From positions 9,771,498 to 9,835,497 of the forward strand of contig OU452226.1 of the NCBI GenBank assembly GCA_911728455.2: a stretch of DNA of 64,000 nucleotides. The letters run 5' to 3'. This document shows positions 26,534-38,664 of this stretch, in pieces. Made by a program: the position numbers and the translations under genes. Origin of the DNA: Marthasterias glacialis (taxonomy: Eukaryota > Echinodermata > Asteroidea > Forcipulatida > Asteriidae). Below the pieces are notes generated by a model, which worked only from the letters and a program-made list of their open reading frames with translations, was not told where the DNA came from and did not search any database. Position 1 is the stretch's first letter, and each line of letters begins with the position of its first letter.

Positions 26534-26836
26534 TTAAGTTGAACCACCCTTCTCCTCCGGCATTCCTTCCTGTAACCTTTCTGGCAGTTCAACACCCTCC
26601 TGTAACCCACATCCCATCCAGTTGAGGGCCTTGGAGCGCGGGTAGTCCTTCGCAACCTTCAGCTTGGCGTCGTTGAACCGCAAATAGCTATCACCTTTAA
26701 AGAAGTAAGTTTTGCCGTTCCGCCACTGGAGGGCGGCATCCACCCTGGGCGGTAAACCAGGCCACTTGGTGCGGATCTTTTGAGGCGCATTGACCACCTT
26801 CTCGCGCTTAGGGTTAAATTCGAAGTACCGAGCTCC
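26534..26836 (-). CDS. MMP: MMP exon 9: hemopexin blades 3-4, C-terminus and stop
   Basis: 303 bp from acceptor GAAACAG to TAA. Encodes [35 protein letters not shown] and LNWMGC, whose C504 pairs with C315 in the family. After it come 24 mostly polar residues ([15 protein letters not shown]...) ending GGST; they contain no hydrophobic segment, so neither a transmembrane nor a GPI form is supported. Confidence 0.94.
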   Translation of the reverse strand, partial: GARYFEFNPKREKVVNAPQKIRTKWPGLPPRVDAALQWRNGKTYFFKGDSYLRFNDAKLKVAKDYPRSKALNWMGCGLQEGVELPERLQEGMPEEKGGST

Positions 26837-29800
26837 CTGTTTCGAGACAAATGACGAATTAAATACAGAAAAAAGTCTGTAGAAAAAAAATATGCATTCG
26901 CACGCAAGTTGTACACAACTAAAAATGTACGACTTGGTCTTATTCGGAAAGTACTGATGTAGCATGAGTTGTGTGTGTGCAATGGAAAAAATGACCTACC
27001 TATAATCATTTTTTTCAGACCATGAGTTCAAGCCCCAATTTGATAGGGGCGCTTAAGCACACAAAGTAACTAAGCCGTAGCAAAATTATGCTTACAAGAA
27101 TAATTTACCAGCCAAAATACCATGTCACATGTTCTATCTGGTATCCTGCTTTTTATTTTCTTAGCAGAAAATTTTATAAGCTTGATAAGCAGCTCTATGG
27201 AATCGGGCCCAAGATAGTTATTATTTTTAAAATTAATACACAGTAAACCAACAATTACATGTGTGCGGTCAGTGACTACACTTTAAAAGTGTTGAGTCCA
27301 ACATTGTAAAATGTTAAATCCATCATTTCAAAGAATCAAATCCAACGCAAAGAGTTGAATCCAAAAATTAAGTGTTAATTCAACAATTTCAACAAATTTT
27401 CATTGAAATTGTTGAATCGGCACTTTAAATGTTGAATTAACAGTTTAAGAGCAAGAGTCAAAGTTTTACATGCTTGCTGGATTTTAACATTTTAAAATGT
27501 TGGATTTAACACTTTCAAAGTGAAGTCACTGAAGGCACACATGTAAGTGTTTTAAGCGTGTACTTATATAAGAACATTTTGTAAGCACCAGGGTGAAACC
27601 TTGTTGTTTAGTAACTTACCTTGAATATGTATATTTTGCCATTGCCACCCCAGACGAAGGCAGCGTTTGGGCTCTGAGGTATGCCGCGAGGGGCAGTCTT
27701 CTTCGGGTAGCCACTGTCTAGTACGAAGTCGGTAAACCGCCACATTCTCGCCCCTAGAACACGAAACGTCAGTCAAAATGAGTCAGGTCAGGTAACTGTA
27801 TCGTGAAGATCAATAATTTTAATGAGTATTCTTTGACTTTCATAATGCTATAAAAAGAGAAAAACCAACAAGAACATTTGAACGGCTATAACATTTTTGC
27901 TCAATGAAAAATTGTTTTACAAATGCAATCATGAGACGAGTATGCAGCTTTATTTATAAAAGGCATGCTCGAGACGTAGGAAATAAGGCTGCTGTACGTC
28001 ATTCTGCCGGGCACAGCAAATAACAGTAATCCCTGCAGGAGGTCATAACGGAAAAAAACTGGCTGCACGTTGTATAGGAATCATGCTTCGCAAGTTTCTA
28101 AGATGAGTTTAAAGTTTGCTTGATGACTAAGTACCATTTGAAAAACTTTCCAACTTGATTTAATCAGACAGCCATGTAAGCCTCCTTGGTACACATTGCG
28201 CGTTAAGCTGCGTACGAGTACGACCTCTTGCCGAGCACATTTTCCTAATACGTTCTTCTGTGGGGCACTTTCATGGATTTGGACAATTTTGACCGAGAGT
28301 TTTCATTTGAACGGAGTATCTACAACAATAACAAAACATTTTTTTAATTGGTTGGACCTTTGAACATATATGTTTTCTGCTGGCCGTACAGAACCGTAGT
28401 GACTGCAGCGTGGATGTTGGCCGGGGCTCCGCGGTATGTGACGTCAATCTTCTTTGGGTAGCCTGGCTCCACTGCTACGTCATTGATGGCCCAGACGTAA
28501 CGTCCCTTGAAGGCGTAGCTAAGACCATCAACGCCTTTCAAAAGGACATGTTAAAAATGAAATAAATTTGAGACCAGTTGAAGAACTATTTCATCTGCCG
28601 TATCAATTGTTAGAGTCTTCTGGTTCTCATGAATCAAAACCTAAAACTGTCTCTGAAAAAGTTGAGAGAAAAAATGATACAATTTATGAGATTTCAATAT
28701 TGGTATCTACATTGCTACCAATGTACGATAACACTCTTTATGGGTTAGAGAAACTTTGGACTGGTTCAACTAAAAATTGAAACGACCGTCAGTCAACAAC
28801 AAATTATAGTTGGTATAATTCATTACGTTACATGCACGCTCATTTGCTGTATATCCCACAAGGTTTTGGGTACCTTTTCGGGTCCAAAGGGGGCATAATT
28901 ACTATGTTTGTGAGAAATTTTTACCAAAAATAACTTCTTGTTTCATCGTTCACAGGACTTTTTTTATGACAGAAGCCGGTGGTTCTAAGAGGACCTTCAC
29001 ACTTTGCAAAAAATTATAACGGAAGACAAGCCCAAGACCTGTGTGGTGTGGAGTCTTTACTCTACAGTCATACATAAAACCTCAATTTATTTCATGTGGT
29101 ATTGAGGCAAGTCTTTGAGCCAGTTTGTGTGAAGTGGGCGTGGCTTACAGTGGGAACGACGTCACACTCACGAACATTATCGTCACACTTGCGAACATTA
29201 TCCTGCACATCCATATTAATTTTACGTAATGATTATGACAACACTCACCCATGGTAACCGCGTCCCAATTGCTTGTGCATGTATCAGGGCGGCCCGGTTT
29301 GATACGGGGTCCTCCATCACCGAGTGTGAGGGTGTCAGGTCGCCATATATCAGGTTTGCCTGCCAGGAAAAAAACAAGGCCAATACTAATTTTTCATTGG
29401 TAAGACAACGTACACAAGTACTGTTTTTCATAAATCAATTCGTGTTTTGTTAATTCCAAATTTCAATTTTAAAGTTATAATATTTCAAACTCAGTTTGAC
29501 AAGAATTTGGCTGAAAACGAAAATACCCAATAATTTGAGGACACTTCAATTCAACCTCTTTAAGTTTTCCCGGACCTGAGGTTGTTATTCAGAAGAACCC
29601 ACTACAATAATTTCCCGCCGCAATTTGGTTCCCTTTTCATTAATTCAGGACAGGGGTATGAAACAAGCTTGAGTTTTCCCACGCACCGTATAATTGCTGA
29701 ACCCCGAGTTTATCATCTTCAGGAAGCACAAACTCGGGCACGTAGCCCTGGTACCAAGGGTACATGAGGGCGCCAATCTCGCTGGAATGAGCCAACCCGA

Positions 29801-32800
29801 TGCTGTGACCGAATTCGTGGGCCGCTACGATGAATAGGTTTACTCCCTCTGTGGAATGTACGGAGAATTCCTCGTCCTCGTCAAAGTGGGCGTTTCCGTT
29901 CTCGGGGAAGTAGGCGTGGGCAAGTGTGCCGCCTAACGAATAATACATTTCGTGATTATTTCATTTTTAAAGTACAGTTAAGTTCCTTTTTTTTTAAGAA
30001 GATCCATTTGAAAAACAACGTGACTGTAAAAAATCACAAAAATGACAGGTGAGCAAACTGACGGTTAAATGAAACACATTGGGGAATACTATAATTTCTA
30101 TTAATTTTGAAAAAGGGTACTTTTTAATTACTAAACAAATACTAACAAATATTATCACTTCATCATTTAGAATAGGCCGAATAAATGGTGCTAATAAAAA
30201 CAATATGCAGAGTATTTCCTACCAGGGCCGTCAAATTTAGCGTATTCCCCGTCGCCATGGAGACCGCGTGCAAACTTAATGACAATATGAGCTTCACTCG
30301 CGACGTCGACCTCTGTAAAGGTCAGCGGTGTGACGTCAGACCATACTTTCCAGGCTCTGGCGATGGCGTCTCGCATCTCGGCCTGAGTGAGGTCCTCGGA
30401 GACGCTGTCGTAGTAAAATTTGATGTCGTTATCTGGCCATTTGTTACCTGCAATCAGAGAAGTCAAGTAAAAGATTTTTCTAAAAAAAAAAGTGAAAAGC
30501 TCAACATTGGAAAATATTGACAATTGCGCTATATTTTAAAAGGTGTGCACAACATTGGTAAGATGAAAATAACAATTTTCACAGACTTGCACACAACTTG
30601 CATGGTACAAATATGATCATGGTTGAAATATTTTCCCTTAACTGCCATAGTTTTTGAAAAATAAGTAAAACAAACAGTTTTGATCTCGCGAGTCCAAAAC
30701 TCAATGTTCTAAAGCAGTGAAAACATATATAAGAATTATTTTTTCACTATTTTCTTGTGACTCCAATGACCGATTCAGCCTAAATTTTCAAGGGTTTTAA
30801 TCGTTGTTTCACGTATGTATTGGGTCACATAAAGTGCTACTCTCTGAATGTAAAAGAGTGAAAATTTCAATCTCTCGCCCGAGTGGTGTCATTTTGGCCT
30901 TTTTTAAAGAGTGAAACTCACTGTGCATCACCCTTTTTGTGTGAAATTGGAGCGAACTTTACTCTCAACACGTTGATAATAACCGTCTTTCAGAGTTGAC
31001 TGCTATGGCTTTTTGCAAGAGTGGTATGGTAGAAAAAACTAGTAGTTTTTCACAATTTTTTTTCAAATTTAGAGAGTAGTCTTTGACAATAGTAATTAAA
31101 TTTTAATTGTACATGTGCTTTAAAGGAAACTGAATTTGGTTATTGATTTGGCAGTGATCGCTCCCTTACCGTCTATGTTGTACCGTCTTTCGCGGTTGGT
31201 TGTGCTGAATTTACTCGGGTTGTTTCCCTTGAGCGATACCTGCATCTTTGCCGATCCGATGATGTCCTCAACTCCGCAACGAGGCTTCCCGAGAAGCTCG
31301 ATCGTCTTCTCGTCGAGATAACCAGTCACTTCGATACCAGCGAAGGTCTGAAGAGTTCTGTGCAGCCACGAAGGGACATAATTAAACAATCTTAAGACAA
31401 AACTCAGATTACATCGCTGCATTCAGTAAAATATGATTAGTAATGCTACCGTGGACATATTATGGTTATTTATAATGAAGATTTTTATTTTAAATTATGC
31501 TATAAGAAAAGATATGGTTACTTTTGTTTCAAAAAATATTTACATTTTCGATTAACGGAAAGACAGGTAAAATGTTTAATGCAGTACGAATAATAATTAA
31601 TTATTGATTTGTTGTATTTCATATGAACACTTCTGTTATTAATTTTGTTTTACAAACCATAGCATTGTTGTTACCCTCCAAAGGGCTTATTGGGGTATGT
31701 TACTAAATTGGGAATAAGAATTTGTGAGTTTTTAATATCACAGTTTTCCATTGCCAATGGAACACATTATTTGTATTTCTTTACATGTGGACACAATAAA
31801 GAATTCTACCGTCTACGACAGCCGAAACAACCCAAACCAAATCAACCCAAACAAAGATAACCCAAAACAATCTTTAGTTTTTTTCTCACTGTGATATTGA
31901 CGGTCTATAAACGTACCTCAAAGCCCTCGGTATATCAGCCGGGTTGCTGGGCGCACCATCGGGACCTTGTGCTACATAACCATATTTCATCAAGTACTCC
32001 TGTAAATCAGCAAAGACAATCACAAGGCTGTGTCTTAGTTATTTCGAGAGAAAAAATAAAATAAATACAAATAAAAAAAAAGAGAAGAAGAAGGTTGATG
32101 GGAGGTCAAATGGCTAGTTTTGTAACAACAAAATTTAATTGTTGACTTGTTAGCGATCCAGAAGAGAACAACATTCGTCGCCAACCTTCGGTGGAACTTT
32201 TAATCATTTATATCATTCTAAGAAGTTCTTAAACTAAGATAAATTAAATCTTAGTTTTTCAATTGGGATTTTGAAGGTTGCTGGTTGTTAAAGATCTCGT
32301 AAATGAACTTCTCTAAAACCGGTAAAAACCTCAACAAGGTCACAAATAATGGACTTAATAACTCAATAACTCAAAACAGGTGCCTTGCGTTATTAATTGA
32401 CCATACAAACTCGATGTGATGAGAAAATACAGCTCATATCCAAGAACGGTCTGAGTTGAAGACAATATTTTGTCCCGGAAGTAACTTGTGTAAGGCCGTG
32501 TCCATGGCTACGGCTAAGGCTGTTGATATAGCATAATCTTCAACGCATGCCGACTTGGCGACCAAGCCGCAGCCGTAGTCGCAACTGCCGATTCGGACAC
32601 GGACTCGGCCAACAGTTGAAGGGAAACTGATAGTGGGTGTTTAGCTGTCCGAAGGTCCGACCACACCGATTTCATTAAATTAGTGAAATTGGGTGGAAAT
32701 GAGCTCCGAGCAAGTTAAAGAAAATTGTATGGTGGCCATGAAGGAACAAATTTATTCTTGATAATTTGCCTAAAAGATATCTGGGAAATTATCAGAAAAG

Positions 32801-35126
32801 AAATAGTCCTGATAGTTTACCTAATACATCTCCTGACTACAACAATAATTAGTTGGGATGTTCTGATTTTGATAATTCTTCAGGGCCACCGTGGTATATG
32901 TTTGACTTTTGTTCTTACATGTATAAGGATTGTCTCTTTGTGTTTTGTTATTTCCTCTTTTATCTTATAAATATCAGTGTGATTCAGCCTTTTGCTGCGA
33001 TTTTGATTCATCTAAAGAATAATAATAATTGTAATAATAAAACTACACCAATGAGAATGTAGATGTTTTCCTGATTATTTAAAAAACATTGTGTAGGCCC
33101 TACTCAACAAAAGCCAATCTTCTCAAAACAAAACTGTGCCCTGCGTCCAAAATCCATAGTTTACAAACCACCACAGTATAGGTGGATTCAATAATAAGGT
33201 CAGAACGGTTCCCGGCACGTCACGTCATGTGGAGAGCTCCCGTGAATTAAATTTGAGGGACTGGAAAACATGTAAAAAGATTGGCCAAATCACAGCATGA
33301 TCCATGGGAAATAATGATTCAGAAGAACAAGAAAAAATGGGACCATGAAGTGAAAGGTTTCAATTCCAAGGTGTGAAAAATAGAAGAAAAAACAAAAAAC
33401 AAAAAACGGCAGGAACAAAATTAATTGAGAGATATAAGTTCAAAACTTCACTTGTCAAATCATCATTGGAGACTCCATTGACCTCACACCAATTATGGGT
33501 TTAATGATATGCCTAAGGGGAAGATAAACAAAGTTAACAACAAACGTCTATATGTAATTTGAACGTGAAGGAGTTGGAAAAATACATTTTGTTCTCTTAA
33601 AACAAACCTTTGAAATTCAGTCCACACAATTTCAAAACAAACCCCACGCAACCACCAAGGATAAAACATAAATCTTCAACTTCTTAATGTTTACAAACAC
33701 GCGTGTTAAAAAGAGTTTTTCTCAATCGACATAAATCACTTTTAAAGTTGAACGTTTCCTGATGTGTTTGGACAGCCTATGCTGTATTTAGTAAGTGGCC
33801 GGAATGGCCTTGTCGTGTTGTCACACGAAACTAAACACTCGAAACTGAGAATGGCCAACTGTGGGTTGGTGTCCTTCAATTACTTATTCCTCGTCCAAAT
33901 TCAATTCAGTCCGGTTAAAAAAACGTGAAAAGTACACTTTTTAATGCATTGAATTATAATAAATAATGAAAAGATGAATAAGTATAACTCGACGCAGGTG
34001 TTCGGGGGTGACGGTAATTGAAATATGTATTTGATCTATTAACATTTAAATCAACACGAATATATAAATTTAAACATAAAAACTATTACATGGAGCTTTA
34101 TTATGTAAAGTTTATTTGGACTTCCGGTTTGGATAGGAAGGGAGGTCAAATCAGGTCAAAACCGAACAAAACCAGTGGAGTTCCGAGCGTTACTCCGAAC
34201 ACCCGATAAAACGAACCTAAAGCAAAAAAAGAAAACATGAAGCAAACAGTGAGAAAGAGTAAGGAATACCAAAGCAAGCTTCGTATTCACGATCACAACT
34301 CAGTTTCTCAATGCATATAAACGGCAAAGGAAGAACATAATAAGAGTGTGTTTTAATTGTACATTGTTTTGTTCCCCTTGTGTAAAGTGCTATGAATTTG
34401 TGGGAATAAAGATACAGTTAATAAGTTCATAACAGAGACGTGGGTTTTGAATTTAGGAGCATTTTGGAGCATTATGAGGTCCGCCATCTTGCTTATGATG
34501 GTGAAGACGTTACCGGTATGTAGGCCTATACCGGTATTCAGTCTCTAACAACAATCTACTAATGTACTATAGTGTTACTCAACTGTTACATAGAAACCTT
34601 AACAGTGTGTACCTTTTCATTTTTTTCTTCCTTCATTCTTGAGTGAGTTCTATAAACATAGCAATGCAGTTGCAGTTTTTAAAAGGTTGTAGAAAACGTG
34701 CCAAATTTGACGAGCATTTTTAACAATACGCAACAATACCGGGGGGGGGGGGCGTCCTTACAAACTGACACCATTATTTAATTGCATATTGGGAAGGGGA
34801 GGAGAAAAGGGTCAATCAATATCACGATAACTCAAGTCATACAGTGGGGATTGATAGAGGGGTTGGAAAACTTTGATTCCAAATCGAAAATATGTTACTT
34901 GTTTTTGTTTTTGGTAATTAGGGCCTCGTGACTTTGTGACACCATGTTACATTAATCTCCAGAAGATTTTCAAGAGGGTAAAACCACATTCTTCTTTTAG
35001 ACTTACCGCTACATTCGGAAGATGTTCCCGGTTCTTCTTCTTCTTCTTGGTCCGCTTCGCACATGACATTTCATGGAGACAGAGTAAGAGAACCAAAGCA
35101 AAGTAAACCGCTTTCCTGATATCCAT
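26534..35126 (-). CDS. MMP: Matrix metalloproteinase, secreted, furin-activated (9 coding exons)
   Basis: Coding exons on the minus strand, in transcript order: 35007-35126, 31917-31999, 31170-31357, 30223-30447, 29687-29932, 29249-29359, 28358-28534, 27620-27753, 26534-26836. They total 1587 bp (528 residues plus stop), with junction phases 0,2,1,1,1,1,1,0 that all agree. Residues 1-22 are a hydrophobic signal peptide. The prodomain carries the cysteine switch PRCGVED (C95). R123-E-R-R126 is a furin-type site immediately before the catalytic domain ([15 protein letters not shown]). Structural-zinc ligands H194, D196, H211 and H221 are present, as are the active site [11 protein letters not shown] (244-254) and the Met-turn M262. 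A hinge of about 27 residues leads to a hemopexin domain from C315 to C504 with four blades. A 24-residue tail follows, with no membrane segment or GPI signal. In known MMPs this layout gives an enzyme activated in the secretory pathway that cleaves extracellular matrix. Subfamily is unresolved; furin-activated soluble MMPs such as MMP11 or MMP28 are the nearest in layout. Confidence 0.95.
27031..27210 (+). mobile_element. MITE, GGGCCC/ATTTCATAGAGC-ended family, copy 3 (in MMP intron 8)
   Basis: Left end AGCCCCAATTTGATAGGGGC, right end AGCAGCTCTATGGAATCGGG then CCC, inverted complements. Core ACCAGCCAAAATACCATGTC shared with the copy at 5485-5676. It sits in intron 8 (26837-27619). Confidence 0.7.
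27255..27546. mobile_element. Palindromic MITE with ~49-bp terminal inverted repeats (in MMP intron 8)
   Basis: Left TTACATGTGTGCGGTCAGTG and onward to GTCCAACA; right end is the inverted complement through CACTGAAGGCACACATGTAA, with few mismatches. The interior repeats AAGTGTTGAATCCAAC-type motifs resembling the element at 4228-4798. Confidence 0.75.
27620..27753 (-). CDS. MMP: MMP exon 8: hemopexin blades 2-3
   Basis: 134 bp between acceptor TTCTAG and donor GTAAGT. Encodes [20 protein letters not shown], then [20 protein letters not shown]. The W-R-F, G-Y-P-K and A-A-F-x-W elements are standard hemopexin features. Leaves at phase 0 into exon 9 (GARYFEF). Confidence 0.93.
28358..28534 (-). 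CDS. MMP: MMP exon 7: hemopexin blades 1-2
   Basis: 177 bp. Encodes [18 protein letters not shown] and ends [20 protein letters not shown], with the D-A-A/A-x-x-x and Y-x-F-K-G patterns of hemopexin repeats. The acceptor is TTGAAAG. The donor would be GTCCAA, far from consensus, but reading frame and homology to exon 8 leave no better place to end. Confidence 0.88.
29249..29359 (-). CDS. MMP: MMP exon 6: hinge and start of hemopexin domain
   Basis: 111 bp. A hinge with glycine, proline and arginine ([20 protein letters not shown]) leads into [16 protein letters not shown]315 is the first of the two cysteines that close the hemopexin propeller in MMPs. Donor is a strong GTGAGT. Confidence 0.92.
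29687..29932 (-). CDS. MMP: MMP exon 5: zinc active site and Met-turn
   Basis: 246 bp. Encodes [10 protein letters not shown], then [10 protein letters not shown], then the zinc signature [20 protein letters not shown] followed by MYPWY. All three zinc histidines (244, 248, 254), the catalytic E245 and the Met-turn M262 are present, so the enzyme should be active. The exon ends in LGVQQLYG, the usual end of the catalytic domain. Donor is GTGCGT. Confidence 0.95.
30223..30447 (-). CDS. MMP: MMP exon 4: catalytic domain, N-terminal half
   Basis: 225 bp, acceptor ATTGCAG and donor GTAGGA. Encodes [14 protein letters not shown], the helix [20 protein letters not shown], then [21 protein letters not shown]194 and D196 in L-H-G-D-G are the first two structural-zinc ligands. 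Two residues (Tyr-Ala-Lys region) make the calcium/zinc loop slightly longer than the usual GDGxPFDGPGG. Confidence 0.93.
31170..31357 (-). CDS. MMP: MMP exon 3: cysteine switch and furin site
   Basis: 188 bp. Contains [20 protein letters not shown] followed by PRCGVED. The cysteine (C95) would hold the catalytic zinc in the latent enzyme; the family consensus is PRCGVPD, so P is replaced by E here. Ends with RERRYNID, matching the R-x-R-R furin rule and the R-R-Y-x-I boundary of furin-activated MMPs. Donor is GTAAGG. Confidence 0.93.
31917..31999 (-). CDS. MMP: MMP exon 2: prodomain (peptidoglycan-binding-like fold)
   Basis: 83 bp between acceptor TTTACAG and donor GTACGT. Encodes [15 protein letters not shown] and following residues up to DIPRAL, the conserved Y-L-x-x-Y-G-Y start of MMP prodomains. 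Enters at phase 0 and leaves at phase 2, and joins exon 3 to give [14 protein letters not shown]. Confidence 0.93.
32494..32610. mobile_element. Small imperfect palindromic MITE (in MMP intron 1)
   Basis: Left GGCCGTGTCCATGGCTACGG and right CCGATTCGGACACGGACTCG then GCC are inverted and partly complementary; GGCTACGGCT on the left pairs with AGCCGTAG on the right. Related GC-rich motifs (CAGCCATAGCCGC) occur at 15860-15910 and 12690-12712. Confidence 0.5.
35007..35126 (-). CDS. MMP: MMP exon 1: signal peptide and lysine-rich pro-start
   Basis: Forty codons from ATG (35126-35124) to a consensus GTAAGT donor (35006-35001). Begins [20 protein letters not shown], a clear secretion signal with likely cleavage after SCA. 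It is followed by K-R-T and five lysines written as five successive AAG codons, a basic stretch unusual for an MMP prodomain. This is the only ATG consistent with a signal peptide. No TATA box was recognised upstream. Confidence 0.92.
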
Positions 35127-35696
35127 GTTTTATCTATAGGGGTTCCGGGGTTGTTGTCACTTCACGTCGGACTGTTCTATCACGTTTGTGTCGCCCCGTC
35201 CGCTCTGGCCGAAGTGACTTGAAGGTTATGATCACAATGCAGCAAACACATTTTTATTGTGCGTCAAAATTCCAACGTGTGCGATGAATGATTCCCAAGA
35301 AAACCTGCAGCTCAAAAGACAACACGTCTTTACTTTTTCACCGAGATCCTCGAGGAGAGCGCCGCCGTTGATTGGAGCGCGCTCCTTGAGGCGGGTACAC
35401 GCTCGGCCTTGTCCTGGCTAATTCGTGTCCGAGGTCGGAGATTTGTCGTCGGTGTTTCTGAAACAAGTTGGGACAATCTTTTTTGAGGCACGTTTAAGCG
35501 ATTGAAAGCTATTATGATTGATGATGGTGGTCCCAAGGTGGCTTATTGTGACGACTGATTAGTCCCGGTATGTAAGTTTACTTTACGAACGAGCTCTGAC
35601 CTATCCATCACAAACAGGCACGAGGACTGAACGTGGTAATAATCATGTTGTATGAGGCAGGACGGGTGTGAATGTACTGAGCAAAAAAAAAGAAAA

Positions 35697-35900
35697 ATAG
35701 ACCATGTAACTCATGACATCACGTTTACAAAAGAGCCTGGACTTCTTGCTGACACGATTTGTACACAGCCCAGTACAAGAACACATCCAATCCTATTATT
35801 TTATGGAGATTGCACTGCCCGATTTTTATCATCTTTTGATATAATGAAGAAAGGGGCACATCTCAAAACTTGTTCAGTGTTGTTTTTTTTTTATAACTTT
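35697..35900 (+). repeat. Dispersed repeat B, copy 2
   Basis: Second copy of the repeat at 13127-13350, sharing ATAGACCATGTAA, TGACATCA, GTTTACAAAAGAGCC, TACACAGCCCA and AAGAACACAT in order. Confidence 0.55.
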
Positions 35901-38664
35901 TGATTTTCTTTGGGGTGAAAATTATTACACAAACTGTAACTGTTTCCCATATAACCAGTGTAGCATCTTGCCTGCCAGAAAGGCCCTGGAATGTACAAAG
36001 TCATTCTTCTGGTAAATAAAGGCATTGTCTATGCTTATTGTCTAAAGTAAGACATTGCACATATTGCCGATTGATTTAAGGTTTAGCAACATCAAGGGTA
36101 AGGCTTTTTTTTTTTTTTAATCTTGACTGAAGGAAGCCTCGATCCCGCAGCTGATTGGTTAAAATGTTTCACGACATTAATGTGTTCCTATGAAGATGCG
36201 TTTGGCCAAAAAAACAAACACAAACCCCCCAAAACAAACAAACAAACAAACAAAACTTGGCCATCACTCGCATAATAAGCTGATAGGATTACGACGTCAC
36301 CACAGCTATAGGTTGAAACACTTTCTTAGGCCTATTTTAATATTCAAAGTGTTTGGTAAGATAGGTAAAACAACACAATGACCAACATTATAAAGAAATC
36401 ACAATAAAAGCATTTACAGAGGCCGCCAGTATCCGGGTTGCTTAAAAACAGATTTACTCATAAAGTAGGTTATTCAACAGATTGCCGGTCAAGAACCACT
36501 CGCAATAGGGTCAGTACATTAGCTTAACTTACAGAACCAATCTGGATTTCCGAAAAGAAAAGAAAAAATATGAAACGAGTATTGAATTCCCATTCGTATT
36601 GGGACTTACACAGGTCCTCCAAAACATTCCGTGATTTTCGGACACGATATAACAGGAATCCTTCTTTATCTCATAAGTTATGCCAGGATGAAATGGATCA
36701 AATCGGACCACGGAGGAAGGAAAAGACATTATAGTCTCCGGTAAAGGAAGCCTAATGGGTAACAATTCAATACACATATTAATTTATACCGAGGTTTCCA
36801 CAGCCGATCTGAATCCCAACCTGCCAATCAATTATAGTTAGTTTGACACGTGGATGATGTCACAGGGCTCTGGATAAACAACTTCAGATCATAATTGGGG
36901 GACTGTAAAGTCATTTGCGAGTTAAAGGGCTGGGCACATCGTTTGTTACTGTTTTCTCTCCCCCCCACCCCCGCTAGATTCCCATCTTAAATAAACACAC
37001 CCTACATGCAACCAACCTAATAAAATGCAATCAAAATTAATTGTCAAGTGTAAACACTAACCTTGTATGTTATGTTGAAATTAAAGAATGAAAAACTCAC
37101 ATTAACTGCACAAACGCTTACAATTTTGCCTGGCAATTTTGAAAGGTCACGCAAAGCGTAAACAAATCACGTGGTCCACACTCTAATGTCAAAAGTAGAC
37201 TGGTTCCCGGTCCCTACATTGTTCTTATTCTGACTGTACATTGGGACCGGATGCTTCATGAAAAGTGGCAGCAAGTCGGTTTGGGAAAAATGACATTTTC
37301 GGGGGTGTTTTTTTTTTTGGGGGGGGGGTTGCAGTTAGCAAAAATTCTCAACGGCTAACCTACTAAAAATCGAAAAGAAAACCGAATTTCAGTTGTCAGA
37401 AAACATTTTTGGTTTGTTTCCTAGAGGCTGAGGGACTTTGATATATATTTTTGAGTGTTTTTGAATATTTAGCATGTAGTTTATTTTTTAGTGAGGTGCA
37501 CCCGTAGCGTGGTCTCATTGTTGGAGTGCGCCCTCTTTTGAAAACAAATGTAAACCACCGAAGACGACGACAAGCACGTAGATAGTCGATGTGCGCACGC
37601 AACGTTGGATTTTCGACAAGGCGAGCACATGCGACAGAAAGTGGGCAAGGTAAATTTCCATTTTGTCTTCATTTACCACAATTGTACCTTCATTGAAATT
37701 AATAATGACATATATTTAGATGTTTATTGTCTAAAAATGAGAACTGATACCCTTGCATACTTTAGCTTCTCAGAGTACCAACACATTATGAAGTTTAGTG
37801 TTTCGCGAAAATATTTCGAATATGGCGGACTTTTACCCGCCATAGAAATTAGAATACAGATGGGGAGTCCGGCACTTTTTTGTTTTTTAAGGAACTCCTA
37901 GGTTTACTACCAAGTACCATTACTGCAGGGGCAAAATTTAGTTGGAAGTACAGAGAAGTTATGGTCATCCCTCAATAGGCTTTTTCAGTCTGTCTGTGCC
38001 CGTGTCAGTGACACTGACTTTTTTCTATGCACTGACAGTGTCAATTTTTCACACATGCAGGGACCGACAAGCCCACCCAGGTTGGACTCCTCCGTTGCAT
38101 ACAACACGAGGGAGTCCAGTGTATAAAGGTCCCTAGCCCCATAAACAGTGCTAATACGCTGGACTACCTCCGCTTCTTGGCCCTACGAACGCTATGATCC
38201 GCTTTCAGAAATCAACTTTTGAATCGAGACTTACGTTTTTTTGCAACAATTATTCCCTCAATGATCGGTCGGCGTATCGGTCAGTCAGCGAAGTTTAAAC
38301 TCACATGAAGTTGGCAGGAGATAGTGCCAGATAGATTTATGAAAAACTAAGAAAACTATTTGGCTAAAATCTATTGTCCAAAATGGACTGCACGTTTTGC
38401 GTCGTTACTAGAGGAGCGCATTTAGTGGATTTACACGATCTAATAGACTGTAAGTCTCACGTGTGTTCGAACATAAGGGACTGTTAAAGTGCATGATTTT
38501 GTTTTCTTCACATGTTACAGCAATGTGTGAGGACCAAAATGGTCCCAAAAATGTTTGAATACGCACGAGACTTGTACAGTTTATCGAGGAAAATTGCACA
38601 AGATTGCGCAATGTCAACTATGGACATCAGTTTAGATTTTAGCCAATGTTTTTTTATTTTTTCA

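Noticed and set aside
26659-27009. 116-residue frame overlapping MMP exon 9
   Set aside because: A shadow in another frame of exon 9 running into intron 8; the hemopexin frame is the real one.
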